Below, one piece after another: positions 43,776 through 52,523 of a DNA stretch of 64,000 bases; position 1 is the stretch's first letter, and each line of letters opens with the position of its first letter. Source of the stretch: an uncultured Nonlabens sp. GTDB taxonomy: Bacteria > Bacteroidota > Bacteroidia > Flavobacteriales > Flavobacteriaceae. The DNA lies in assembly GCA_947491755.1 (NCBI GenBank), contig CANLKV010000001.1, positions 744,001 through 808,000 on the forward strand, in the 5' to 3' direction. The notes under the pieces are model-generated. The model had not been told where the DNA came from, did not search any database, and worked only from the letters and a program-made list of their open reading frames with translations. The position numbers and the translations under genes are program-made.

Positions 43776-44465
43776 TTAGTGCTTTAACATTTTGCGAGCG
43801 TACTGGATTCCTATTCCGTAGCCACCACCAAAGCGCATTGCCAATTGGTTTACAGCTTCATAAGTTTCACTTCTTGCCCAGTCACGTTGTAGCTCTAGTA
43901 AGTACTGTAAAGAGGTGATAGGTCTGGCTCCGGCTTCTACCATTCTATCGATAGCCATATCGTGTGCTTCCTTAGAAATATCTCCTGAAGCATCTGTAAT
44001 TACATATACTTCGTAACCATCATTTATTGCTGATAGTACTGGACCTACAACACATACACTGGTCCATAGGCCTGCCATTACAATTTTTTTCTTGCTTTTT
44101 CCTGTGATTGCTTTGTAGGCATTCTCATCTTCCCAGGTGTTCATCGTAGTTCTATCAATGTACTCCTTATTGTTAGGGAAAAACTCTAGAATTTCAGGGA
44201 ATACAGGACCGCTAAAAGATTCTTCTGCAACTGTAGTAACGACAGTAGGAATATTAAAGATTTTTGCTGTTCCGGATACTAATCCTACGTTGTTACGTAG
44301 TTCTACTGGGTCTATGCTGTTTGTAGCAAATGCCATCTGACCTTCGTGGTCAATGAGTACCAACGAGTGGTTAGTAGGGTTTAATAATTCAGGACTTGGT
44401 TTTTGAGCAATTGCATTGAATGTAACTGCTAGTAGTAATACGAATGTTAATTTAATTGTTTTCAT
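43776..44465 (-). CDS. YcaC-like isochorismatase-family hydrolase, exported
   Basis: A 229-residue cysteine hydrolase with the YcaC-like pattern: LVLIDHEGQMAFA (Asp39), IPTVVTTVAEESFSGPVFPE, IDRTTMNTWEDE, and catalytic Cys138 in LWTSVCVVGPVLS. A signal peptide MKTIKLTFVLLLAVTFNAIA makes it periplasmic, which is unusual for this mainly cytoplasmic family. Substrate unknown. It is the second gene of the likely operon. Confidence 0.87.
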   Translation of the reverse strand: MKTIKLTFVLLLAVTFNAIAQKPSPELLNPTNHSLVLIDHEGQMAFATNSIDPVELRNNVGLVSGTAKIFNIPTVVTTVAEESFSGPVFPEILEFFPNNKEYIDRTTMNTWEDENAYKAITGKSKKKIVMAGLWTSVCVVGPVLSAINDGYEVYVITDASGDISKEAHDMAIDRMVEAGARPITSLQYLLELQRDWARSETYEAVNQLAMRFGGGYGIGIQYARKMLKH

Positions 44466-44532
44466 CTTAATTTAATTTTTGTCTTTAGTGACGGTTATAC
44501 TTATTTGTGATTTATAATTAATTGTTTATGAA

Positions 44533-45408
44533 TTACATTGCCATTGGAACTTCCATCAATAAGATTTCAGTATCGCTATTTGCCTTGATATCTAAGGTTT
44601 CTACATCCCAGATCCCAAAGCCATCTCTTTTATTTAATGCCTGACCGTTAATGGTGGCATCACCTTCCAGTATAAAAGCATACACACCATTCTTACCTGC
44701 ATCATTTAAGATGTATTCTACTTGTTTCCCTTCATCCAGATTAGTCATATGGAACCAAGCGTTTTGATGAATCCATACACCTGCATCATCTGCATTAGGC
44801 GATAGCACTTGTTGTAGTTTATTTTTACGGTCTGCCGTATCCAGTGTTATCTGGTCGTAACGCGGTGTGACGTTTTGCTTGTTGGGCAATACCCAAATCT
44901 GTAAGAACTTTACAGGCTCATCAGGGCTGTTATTGTATTCTGAGTGCATAATGCCCGTACCAGCACTCATCACTTGAATATCGCCAGACTTGATAATGGC
45001 TTTGTTACCCATATTATCTTCATGCTTTAAGTCACCTTCTAGTGGAATGGAAATAATTTCCATATCTCTGTGAGGATGTGTTCCAAAACCTCTGCTCTCT
45101 GAAACTGTATCGTCGTTCAGGACTCTTAATACCCCAAAGTTCATACGCTCTGGGTTATGGTAATTTGCAAAACTGAACGTATGTTTAGAATGTAACCATC
45201 CGTGATTAGCATTGCCTCTTGTGTCCGCTTTGTGAAGTATTGTATTCATAGTTTTTGTTTCTTTATTAGGGATGTGATTATACCCTACGTTAGTATTTGT
45301 GAATGAATTGTTTGATTTCTCTTTTTCTGCTTTCGCGAAAGCGGAACCTCCAACGACTGTTGCTATGCCACTTGCGATTGTAGTTTTTAAGAAGTCTTTA
45401 CGTTTCAT
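44533..45408 (-). CDS. Pirin-family protein with a Tat-like export signal
   Basis: A 291-residue double cupin. The pirin core starts near residue 54 (MNTILHKADTRGNANHGWLH), with metal-binding HSKHTFSFANYHNPER, FGTHPHRDMEII and SAGTGIMHSEYN. Before it is MKRKDFLKTTIASGIATVVGGSAFA, which resembles a Tat signal (RKxFLK), so the protein may be exported, whereas most pirins are cytoplasmic. Pirins can be quercetinases. An alternative start at 45249 would give the core alone. A palindrome copy encodes AFAKA at the cleavage region. First gene after the -24/-12 promoter. Confidence 0.87.
   Translation of the reverse strand: MKRKDFLKTTIASGIATVVGGSAFAKAEKEKSNNSFTNTNVGYNHIPNKETKTMNTILHKADTRGNANHGWLHSKHTFSFANYHNPERMNFGVLRVLNDDTVSESRGFGTHPHRDMEIISIPLEGDLKHEDNMGNKAIIKSGDIQVMSAGTGIMHSEYNNSPDEPVKFLQIWVLPNKQNVTPRYDQITLDTADRKNKLQQVLSPNADDAGVWIHQNAWFHMTNLDEGKQVEYILNDAGKNGVYAFILEGDATINGQALNKRDGFGIWDVETLDIKANSDTEILLMEVPMAM
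45328..45343. repeat. Dispersed palindrome, variant copy 12
   Basis: TGCTTTCGCGAAAGCG, one change at the edge. Read as AFAKA at the end of the pirin export signal. Confidence 0.9.
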
Positions 45409-45519
45409 TTGTTTTTGTTTATTGTTTTTTAATGGTCAAATGGTGCATCCAATTGAAAAATTTAGATTTAAATAAAATCTCGATTACGGATGGTTCACTG
45501 CTATAATTTTTTTTATTAC

Positions 45520-45533
45520 GCCTAACATTAGGC
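45520..45533. promoter_or_regulatory. Inverted repeat over the start region of the pirin operon
   Basis: GCCTAACATTAGGC, six-base arms and a two-base centre. It overlaps the -12 GC of the sigma-54-type promoter, so a bound protein could block it. Confidence 0.5.
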
Positions 45534-45546
45534 TAAACTTGTGCCA
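45531..45546 (-). promoter_or_regulatory. Sigma-54-type (-24/-12) promoter of the pirin operon
   Basis: On the minus strand TGGCACAAGTTTAGCC has GG and GC separated by exactly 10 bases, as in -24/-12 promoters. It lies 123 bases before the pirin ATG, and the divergent gene is a sigma-54 activator. Confidence 0.65.
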
Positions 45547-45615
45547 AAGAAATAAGCTATTGATTATCAGTAACTTGAAGATCATACCAAAACACAAAAC
45601 CGTCTTATTTTTGAG

Positions 45616-45639
45616 ATATTTCTATTATTTGAGAAATAT
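45616..45639. promoter_or_regulatory. Inverted repeat upstream of the activator gene
   Basis: ATATTTCT and AGAAATAT, eight-base arms 8 bases apart. Possible binding site of the sigma-54 activator, about 70 bases upstream of the -24 region of the pirin promoter. Confidence 0.4.
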
Positions 45640-45671
45640 TTAATTATTTTAGCACTTATAGCATTTCAATT

Positions 45672-47789
45672 ATGACCGATGTAAAAGAAATTTCTCTTGT
45701 AAAAGAGTGGTTGGTAGATGCCTTGCCCTATGAGGTATTCTGGGCAAATGAAGATGGTAGCCTTGCCTATGGAAATCAAAAACTCTGCGAACGCTTAGAA
45801 TACAAGAGCTCTGAGCTTACTAGGCTTACTATATTTGATATCAATACTACGGTTACACCACAAAGCTGGAAGAAACACTGGGATGGACTTAAAAAAAATA
45901 AGACAGAGAATTTTAAGGCCATACACAAAAAGAAATCTGGTAAATTTTATGAAGTAGAAGTTTTTGCACAGTTTTTCTCAAATAACAGAAAAGAAATGAT
46001 TTGTGGTATTATGAACGACATTTCATCTTCTAGCTTTTACAAAAATTTGATTAATAATGTAGAATCTATTGCTCAAGTAGGTGGTTGGAAATTGAATCTT
46101 CAGGACGGTTCTATCATTGTAACACAAGAAGCCTTCAAAATTTTCGGTACAGAAAATAAAGAAGATTTTCATCCCAGTAAAATCATTCAGTTTGTCAAGG
46201 ATGAAGAACGGTTTAGGTCTAGCGTTGTCAAGACCATTAGAAATGGCATCCCGATGGATGAAATTTTTGAGACCAAAGAAAACCCCAGCAGATATGTACG
46301 TGCCATTGCCAAACCTGTTTTAAAAGGCGATAAAATTTTTGAGGTGGTTGGCGTTTACCAAGATGTAACAGAGCAATACCTAAAAGAGACCAAGCTCAAT
46401 TTTTTTAAGGATATTATAGATAATGCTCAGGACTTAGTCTATATATATAATAGAGAAGGAAAACTTATAGACTATAGTAATTCTGTTGCAGACACGTTGG
46501 GATATTCTAGAAAAAAACTGGACAACGCTACCATTTTTGAGCTAGATACTGGAGTTACTAAAGACTGGTGGGATACCCATTTTACAGAAATAAAAGAAAA
46601 AGGGTCTGTGCAAATGGAATGGATACTTACCAAGAAAGACGGTACCCGGTTTCCTGTAGATATTGTGGCCAACTATATGAACTATCAAGGGCAAGATATC
46701 AATTGTGCCGTGATACGTGATATTACAAAGAGAAAAGAACGTGACCTAAAACTATACCAAGCTCTTGAAGAAATTAAGTCCTTAAAAAATAGGCTAGAGG
46801 ATGAAAATGAATATCTAAAAGAAGAAATAAGTGGTAAAATAAATGCCAACAATATTGTCTGTAAAAGTGAGGTATATGAAAAAGTCCTAGAACAGGTAAA
46901 CCTCGTTGCACCTACAGATACCACGGTATTAATTACGGGCGAATCTGGAACAGGGAAAGAATTACTAGCGAGTGCCCTACACAACAATAGCCTACGCAAA
47001 GACCGCCCTTTAATAAAAGTGAACTGCGCAACGTTGCCCAAGGAACTTTTTGAAAGTGAACTCTTTGGCCATAAAAAGGGGGCTTTTACAGGTGCGGTGG
47101 CAGACAAGGTAGGAAAGTTTACCCTTGCCGATGGTGGCACCATCTTCCTGGATGAGATAGGCGAAATGCCCATAGATTTACAACCTAAATTATTACGCGT
47201 TTTACAAGAAGGGGAATTTGACGAGGTAGGTGGTTCTAAAACTATTAAAGTTGATGTACGTGTCATCGCCGCCACAAATAGGCGGCTAGAAGATATGATA
47301 AAGGAAGGAACATTTAGAGAAGACCTATACTATCGATTAAATGTGTTCCCTATTTATAATATTCCACTACGTGGTAGGAAAGAAGATATACCACTACTGG
47401 CACAATTCTTCCTAGAAAAATATTCGGCAAAAGCTGGTAAAGCCTTCAAACGATTATCCAAAAAGACCATCGATAGCTTGATGGGATATGATTTCCCAGG
47501 AAATATTAGAGAACTGGAAAATTTAATTGAACGCGCGGTAATACTTGAAAACGGTACCACATTACACACAGGAAGCTGGATGCCGTCAACCTCAAAGACC
47601 ATAGATACAAGCAATCTGCTCACCTTTGAAGAAGTACAAAAACAACACATTATTAAAATATTGGAGCGTACCAAAGGAAAAGTAAGCGGTAAAAACGGTG
47701 CCGCGGGTATTCTAGATATGAACGCCAAAACACTATTTGCCAAAATGAAAAAGCTGGGTATAGAAAAAGAAACCATTTTTAAAAGTTAA
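45672..47789 (+). CDS. PAS-domain sigma-54-dependent transcriptional activator
   Basis: A 705-residue bacterial enhancer-binding protein. About three PAS modules (about 10-120, 125-235, 245-360) are followed by a coiled coil and an AAA+ domain with Walker A GESGTGKE (423-430), an intact GAFTGA loop at 470-475, and Walker [11 protein letters not shown]. The C-terminal Fis-type helix-turn-helix ends with [17 protein letters not shown]. There is no receiver domain, so a PAS ligand, rather than phosphorylation, likely controls it. It diverges from the pirin operon, which has a -24/-12 promoter. Confidence 0.92.
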   Translation: MTDVKEISLVKEWLVDALPYEVFWANEDGSLAYGNQKLCERLEYKSSELTRLTIFDINTTVTPQSWKKHWDGLKKNKTENFKAIHKKKSGKFYEVEVFAQFFSNNRKEMICGIMNDISSSSFYKNLINNVESIAQVGGWKLNLQDGSIIVTQEAFKIFGTENKEDFHPSKIIQFVKDEERFRSSVVKTIRNGIPMDEIFETKENPSRYVRAIAKPVLKGDKIFEVVGVYQDVTEQYLKETKLNFFKDIIDNAQDLVYIYNREGKLIDYSNSVADTLGYSRKKLDNATIFELDTGVTKDWWDTHFTEIKEKGSVQMEWILTKKDGTRFPVDIVANYMNYQGQDINCAVIRDITKRKERDLKLYQALEEIKSLKNRLEDENEYLKEEISGKINANNIVCKSEVYEKVLEQVNLVAPTDTTVLITGESGTGKELLASALHNNSLRKDRPLIKVNCATLPKELFESELFGHKKGAFTGAVADKVGKFTLADGGTIFLDEIGEMPIDLQPKLLRVLQEGEFDEVGGSKTIKVDVRVIAATNRRLEDMIKEGTFREDLYYRLNVFPIYNIPLRGRKEDIPLLAQFFLEKYSAKAGKAFKRLSKKTIDSLMGYDFPGNIRELENLIERAVILENGTTLHTGSWMPSTSKTIDTSNLLTFEEVQKQHIIKILERTKGKVSGKNGAAGILDMNAKTLFAKMKKLGIEKETIFKS

Positions 47790-47804
47790 ATAGAGATACA
47801 TCAA

Positions 47805-48383
47805 ATGACCACAAACAGATTAGAGGCTTTTAGTGATGGTGTACTTGCCATTATTATAACCATTATGGTGTTAGAGCTAAGCGCTCCAGAAGAACCTACC
47901 CTTGAATCGCTACTGCAATTACTTCCCGTATTTGTCAGTTATATTTTAAGTTTTATTTACTTAGGTATCTACTGGAACAATCATCATCACTTATTCCAGA
48001 TTACGGAGAAATCTAACGGAAGAATCTTGTGGGCAAATCTTCACTTGTTGTTTTGGTTGTCATTAATACCGTTTACAACCGCTTGGGTAGGAGAATATTT
48101 TAGGGAACAATTACCGGTAGCCTCTTATGGCGCAGTATTACTCATGTGTGCCATTGCCTATAATATTTTACAACATCAAATTTTACGTTCTCACGACGAG
48201 ACATTTAAACTGCGCAAGGCCATCGGTAAAGACTATAAAGGCAAGTTATCCATAGTACTATATGTTGTAGGTATGGGCTTATCGTTCGTCAATACTAATG
48301 TAGCCATTGCGGCCTACATGGTGGTTGCCATGATTTGGTTCATACCAGAACGCAGGATAGAGAAATTATCTGAGCGAGAATAA
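47805..48383 (+). CDS. TMEM175-family membrane protein (DUF1211)
   Basis: A 192-residue protein with about five hydrophobic segments and the FSDG motif in RLEAFSDGVLAIIITIMVLEL typical of bacterial TMEM175 potassium channels. It lies 15 bases after the activator gene on the same strand. Confidence 0.87.
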   Translation: MTTNRLEAFSDGVLAIIITIMVLELSAPEEPTLESLLQLLPVFVSYILSFIYLGIYWNNHHHLFQITEKSNGRILWANLHLLFWLSLIPFTTAWVGEYFREQLPVASYGAVLLMCAIAYNILQHQILRSHDETFKLRKAIGKDYKGKLSIVLYVVGMGLSFVNTNVAIAAYMVVAMIWFIPERRIEKLSERE

Positions 48384-48435
48384 ATAAGCAAGTCAAAACT
48401 ACAGCTGCTGCTATCGAGATCGTTACAATTATCAC

Positions 48436-48924
48436 ATGAAAGGATCAATTTATTTGCTGCTCTTCTCTGCTATATGGATAGTCATAGTTAGATTAGATAT
48501 AGCGGTATTTCAAATGGCGTTTTTTGATAGTGTTGCTTCCATAACATTATACTTGACCTTATTTATAATACAGCCATGGTTGCATTATAAAATGCTCAAA
48601 TACTTATTGCCGGTAAAATCAATACTTTTTTGGGCTGTATTATTATCATTAATAAGTGGACTAACTTTTATAAAGTACCGCCTAGTGGAAATTGACCACT
48701 TGTTGCGCGTTTATGGAGCGCCTGTTAGCGGCGTGATTGTAAATGTTAAAACTAAATCGCAGATAAGAAGAAATCCGGTTCACCAGGTAAGAGCTAATTA
48801 TCAGATTATGGATACCTCCTATATCACGCCCGTTTATAACGATGCTAGTAGGTCCCTTCAATTAGGAGATACAGTCACGGTGATTTACGCACGTAGTCAC
48901 CCTTCCTTATCCGTTATAAGATAA
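48436..48924 (+). CDS. Membrane protein with a DUF3592-like C-terminus
   Basis: A 162-residue protein with about three membrane segments (about 5-25, 33-50, 62-80) and a soluble C-terminus with GVIVNVKTKSQIRRNPVHQVRANY and GDTVTVIYARSHPSLSVI, like DUF3592. Function unknown. Confidence 0.65.
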   Translation: MKGSIYLLLFSAIWIVIVRLDIAVFQMAFFDSVASITLYLTLFIIQPWLHYKMLKYLLPVKSILFWAVLLSLISGLTFIKYRLVEIDHLLRVYGAPVSGVIVNVKTKSQIRRNPVHQVRANYQIMDTSYITPVYNDASRSLQLGDTVTVIYARSHPSLSVIR

Positions 48925-48987
48925 AAGTAGTGCGCTGTAAATCTGTTTTTTAGCAAAAGAAGTGCAACAGTTGTTTAATGCAATTAA

Positions 48988-49003
48988 CGCTTTCGCGAAA
49001 GCG
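48988..49003. repeat. Dispersed 16-bp palindrome, copy 13 (intergenic)
   Basis: Perfect CGCTTTCGCGAAAGCG between a membrane protein gene and tRNA-Asp. Confidence 0.95.
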
Positions 49004-49119
49004 AACTCATCATTCAAGTAAATGCAAGACCTGTTGATTGTGGTAAGCCAGATCTCTATGACATGCTTTAAAGTGGGTACTTGACTGATGACGAGACTAT
49101 TATTGAAACTTTATAAAAC

Positions 49120-49148
49120 AAAAAAGCCTCTCCTATCAGGAAAAGCTT
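49120..49148 (-). terminator. Terminator of tRNA-Asp
   Basis: On the minus strand an imperfect stem AAGCTTTTCCT/AGGAGAGGCTT with a T run after it, about 90 bases past the tRNA. Confidence 0.6.
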
Positions 49149-49236
49149 CTCAAAAAGTAATCTAGGATTACCTTCAAATCCCCATTTATTTTAGGGGACA
49201 CACAACTTGAATTGTTATCGATGTCAATCGATATAG

Positions 49237-49310
49237 CGGTCTGGACGGGATTCGAACCCGCGACCTTCGCCGTGACAGGGCGACATTCTAACCAGCTGAA
49301 CTACCAGACC
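49237..49310 (-). tRNA. tRNA-Asp (anticodon GUC)
   Basis: A 74-nt tRNA on the minus strand: acceptor GGTCTGG/CCAGACC with discriminator G, anticodon loop with GTC, and T arm GGGTTCGAACCC-type. CCA is not encoded. Confidence 0.95.
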
Positions 49311-49355
49311 TTGTTCTTAAAGAACTTTGCTATTGCATTTCTGCTTTAGCGGATG

Positions 49356-49386
49356 CAAATATACCTAGGTTTTTGAATCTAGCAAG
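49356..49386 (-). promoter_or_regulatory. Promoter of tRNA-Asp
   Basis: On the minus strand TATATTTG (49356-49363) fits the -7 box and CTTG (49383-49386) lies 19 bases upstream as -33. The tRNA starts 45 bases after the -7 box. Confidence 0.6.
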
Positions 49387-49551
49387 AGGTTTAAAGATAT
49401 TTTTGAAAAAAAGATAATTAGTTATGTTTTGTAAGGATCATTACTTGGAATGAATTTAAAAAACTTCTTGAACCTTAAATTTCAGTTAAAAAAATGTTGT
49501 GAAATTGATCGGTTTTCATACTTTAGGGTTGAATTAATTTAACCAAATCAC

Positions 49552-52512
49552 ATGAAAAATTTTACTTTAAAAGTTCTATTTCTTCTTTTTGCTGGGGTTG
49601 CTTGGGCGCAAACCACAGAGGTACAAGGGGTTGTAACTGGATCTGATGGGCTTCCTATATTGGGAGCGACTATTTCAATTAAGAACACGACAAAAGGGGT
49701 TACAACTGATTTTGATGGAAAATACTCTATCGAGGCAAGCTCTAATGACGTTTTAGTTTTTTCCTATGTAGGTTATCAAACTACTGAAATTACCGTGGGT
49801 GATCAAACTACTATTAATGTTCAATTAAAAGAGTCTGTGACTGAGCTTGAAAAAATAGTAGTGACTGGGTATAGTAGGATTGAAAAATCTAGATCGACTA
49901 GTTCTACTCAAATAATCGATCCTGATGAGGTGCGAGGTGCGCCTCGATCTGCACTGCAAGAAAGTTTACAAGGCGCGGCTAGTGGTGTAAATGTAATTTC
50001 TACCACAGGACAGCCTGGAGCGTCACCTACAGTTATAATACGTGGGGTAAGTACTTTTGAGGGAGCAGGTCCTCTATACGTTATTGATGGTTATCAAACC
50101 AATGATGCACAGTTGATTACACAGTTAAATCCTGATGATATCGAAACCTTGCAAGTTTTAAAGGATGCCGCGGGTCTTGCTATTTATGGAACACGGGCCT
50201 CTAATGGTGTTATCGTAATAACTACTAAGAAAGGACGTTCAGGCAAAATGAGAATTAACTTTAGCAGTGCGGTAGGTTACAACGATCCTTCAACGGCAGA
50301 TCAGAATCGACCTTTAGGGACTCCAGAGCTTCAAGAGTTGCTTCAAGAAGGTGTGATTAATGCTGGCCTCGCCTCAGATGATGCAGCTGCATTAGATTTT
50401 TTAACTAGTAATGGATTTGACCCTACCACTAATACGGATTGGTATGATTTAATCACTCAAAAAGGACTTTTCCAGCAGTACAATGTTTCATTGAGTGGAG
50501 GGAGCGAGGATGTTTCTTACTTCATCTCTGGAGGATACCAGCAACAAGAAGGTACGATCATCGCTAGTGAGAATGAGCGTATGAATGTTAGGATTAACCT
50601 TGATATTAAAGGAGGCGACCGATTTAGATTGAGCCCTAAGATCTCTCTAGCCAAAAATATCAGAGACGTGCGCCCTGATGGTGGTGCTTTTGCTAATCCT
50701 GTTCGATCAATTTACAGAATAAGACCTGATATTAATCCATTTAATGAAGATGGAACCTATAACTTTGGTTTTAACAATACTCATAATCCTCTCGCACAAG
50801 CAGAGCAGGAGATTCGTCAACAGATTGACTACCGTGGTATATTATCTACTAATGCCGAATATGACATTTTAGATTACCTGACAGTAAGATCTGAAATTGC
50901 CCTTAATTATAGTTTTGTAGACAATTTTACTAGACGACCAGAAGGATTTGGTGACGCAAGAGAGTTAGGTGATGGTACTCAAGTGAGCAATTTCTTGTTT
51001 ACTTGGAACTGGAGAAATTTATTAGTGTTTGATAAGAAGTGGGGAGATAAGCATGAGCTAGATGCTTTTGCGGGATATGAAATTGTTCGAGAGAGAAATA
51101 AATTCAGTTCTTTTTCAGCAGAGAATATTCTGAATGGTTTTGAAGATTTAGCCAATGCTACTGTTTTTACAGCAGCTTCAACCAGTAAGGGTATATCTGG
51201 ATTAACTTCAGTATTTGCAAATGCAGAATATGCTTATGACCGCAAGTACTTAGTGAGCGCCTCTGTAAGACGCGATGGTTCATCAGTTTTTAGTGAAGAA
51301 AATCGTTACGGAACGTTCTACTCAGTTGGTTTAGGTTGGAACATGGCGAGAGAAAAATTTATGCAAGAAATCGATTGGATTAATGATTTGAAGTTGAGAA
51401 CCAGTTTTGGTCAAGTTGGTAATCAAAACATAGGAAATAACCTATTTATAAGTTTGTTTACCGGAAATGACTATAACGGAAATCCAGGTAGGTTCTTTAG
51501 CAGTTTTGGTAATCCATTGATTCAATGGGAGACACAAAATAACTTAGACATAGGTCTAGATTTTTCTTTCTTAAACAATCGAATCCAAGGTTCATTAAAT
51601 GTATATAGCCAGAAAAATGAGGATTTACTACGTGACAACTTCCCAATTAGTGCAAGTAATGGTGACACTACAATTCCAGCAAACATTGGAGCAATTGAAA
51701 ACCGAGGTGTGGAGTTGAGTGTAACCTCTCGAAATATTGTAAGTCAAAATAAAGGTTTTGAATGGACAACTAACTTGAACTTCACACGTAATGAAAATGA
51801 AGTAACTGAGTTAGGAAATAACAATGAGCCTATCCTGGGAGCTACAAGCATATTAGCAGTAGGAGAGGATGTCAACACATTTTACTTACCAGTATATGCA
51901 GGGGTAGATCCAGCAAATGGTCGTCCTCTATGGTATACTGATGGCAGTAGAACACAAACTACTTATACTTACGCCGAGGCAGAGCAAGCTGTAATTGGAT
52001 CTTCAACGCCTGATTTTATAGCTGGTTTTAGAAACAGTTTCTTCTACAAAGGTTTTGGTTTGTCTGTAAACTTGTATTACAGACATGGTGGTTTAATCTA
52101 TGATACATGGGCAAGATTTACCAACTCTGATGGGTCTAGAAGACTTTCAGACACAGGAAATGTCAATAGAGGCACATACGATCGCAGATGGCAACAGCCG
52201 GGAGACGTTACCGACGTGCCTGCGTTTGTTTATGGAAATGCATCACAGTCCAACCAATCGTCAAGTAGATTTGTTTATGACGGTACTTATTTAAGATTGA
52301 GAGATTTAGAGTTTTCTTACGATTTCCAATCATCATTACTGGAAAAAATTAAATTATCTGCATTGAAAGTTTATGTAAGAGGATCTAACCTAGCTACCTA
52401 CAGAAAAGATGATAGATTAGAACGTGACCCAGAAGCAGGTATTTCTGGAAGATTAGATCAGGAAATTCCAATACCAAAAACAATTGTGTTTGGATTGAAT
52501 GTCTCACTTTAA
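49552..52512 (+). CDS. SusC/RagA-family TonB-linked outer membrane protein
   Basis: A 986-residue TonB-dependent receptor. Signal peptide MKNFTLKVLFLLFAGVAWA, CarboxypepD_reg domain (about 22-95), TonB-box-like IVVTGY (102-107), plug with PLYVIDGYQ (174-182), which is the SusC signature, and a beta-barrel ending in VFGLNVSL. It imports oligomers together with the SusD protein. The gene is 11 bases from the SusD gene. The substrate cannot be named; no glycoside hydrolase is nearby. Confidence 0.95.
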   Translation: MKNFTLKVLFLLFAGVAWAQTTEVQGVVTGSDGLPILGATISIKNTTKGVTTDFDGKYSIEASSNDVLVFSYVGYQTTEITVGDQTTINVQLKESVTELEKIVVTGYSRIEKSRSTSSTQIIDPDEVRGAPRSALQESLQGAASGVNVISTTGQPGASPTVIIRGVSTFEGAGPLYVIDGYQTNDAQLITQLNPDDIETLQVLKDAAGLAIYGTRASNGVIVITTKKGRSGKMRINFSSAVGYNDPSTADQNRPLGTPELQELLQEGVINAGLASDDAAALDFLTSNGFDPTTNTDWYDLITQKGLFQQYNVSLSGGSEDVSYFISGGYQQQEGTIIASENERMNVRINLDIKGGDRFRLSPKISLAKNIRDVRPDGGAFANPVRSIYRIRPDINPFNEDGTYNFGFNNTHNPLAQAEQEIRQQIDYRGILSTNAEYDILDYLTVRSEIALNYSFVDNFTRRPEGFGDARELGDGTQVSNFLFTWNWRNLLVFDKKWGDKHELDAFAGYEIVRERNKFSSFSAENILNGFEDLANATVFTAASTSKGISGLTSVFANAEYAYDRKYLVSASVRRDGSSVFSEENRYGTFYSVGLGWNMAREKFMQEIDWINDLKLRTSFGQVGNQNIGNNLFISLFTGNDYNGNPGRFFSSFGNPLIQWETQNNLDIGLDFSFLNNRIQGSLNVYSQKNEDLLRDNFPISASNGDTTIPANIGAIENRGVELSVTSRNIVSQNKGFEWTTNLNFTRNENEVTELGNNNEPILGATSILAVGEDVNTFYLPVYAGVDPANGRPLWYTDGSRTQTTYTYAEAEQAVIGSSTPDFIAGFRNSFFYKGFGLSVNLYYRHGGLIYDTWARFTNSDGSRRLSDTGNVNRGTYDRRWQQPGDVTDVPAFVYGNASQSNQSSSRFVYDGTYLRLRDLEFSYDFQSSLLEKIKLSALKVYVRGSNLATYRKDDRLERDPEAGISGRLDQEIPIPKTIVFGLNVSL

Positions 52513-52523
52513 AAAATTGAAAA

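Larger units (their letters stand above)
48925..49236. other. Gene-free gap
   Basis: It holds a perfect palindrome copy (48988-49003) and the terminator of tRNA-Asp (49120-49148). No coding sequence is seen. Confidence 0.5.

Noticed and set aside
46685..47275. A long open frame on the minus strand within the sigma-54 activator gene
   Set aside because: It is antisense to the conserved AAA+ domain and shows no family pattern; it is a shadow of the coding strand.
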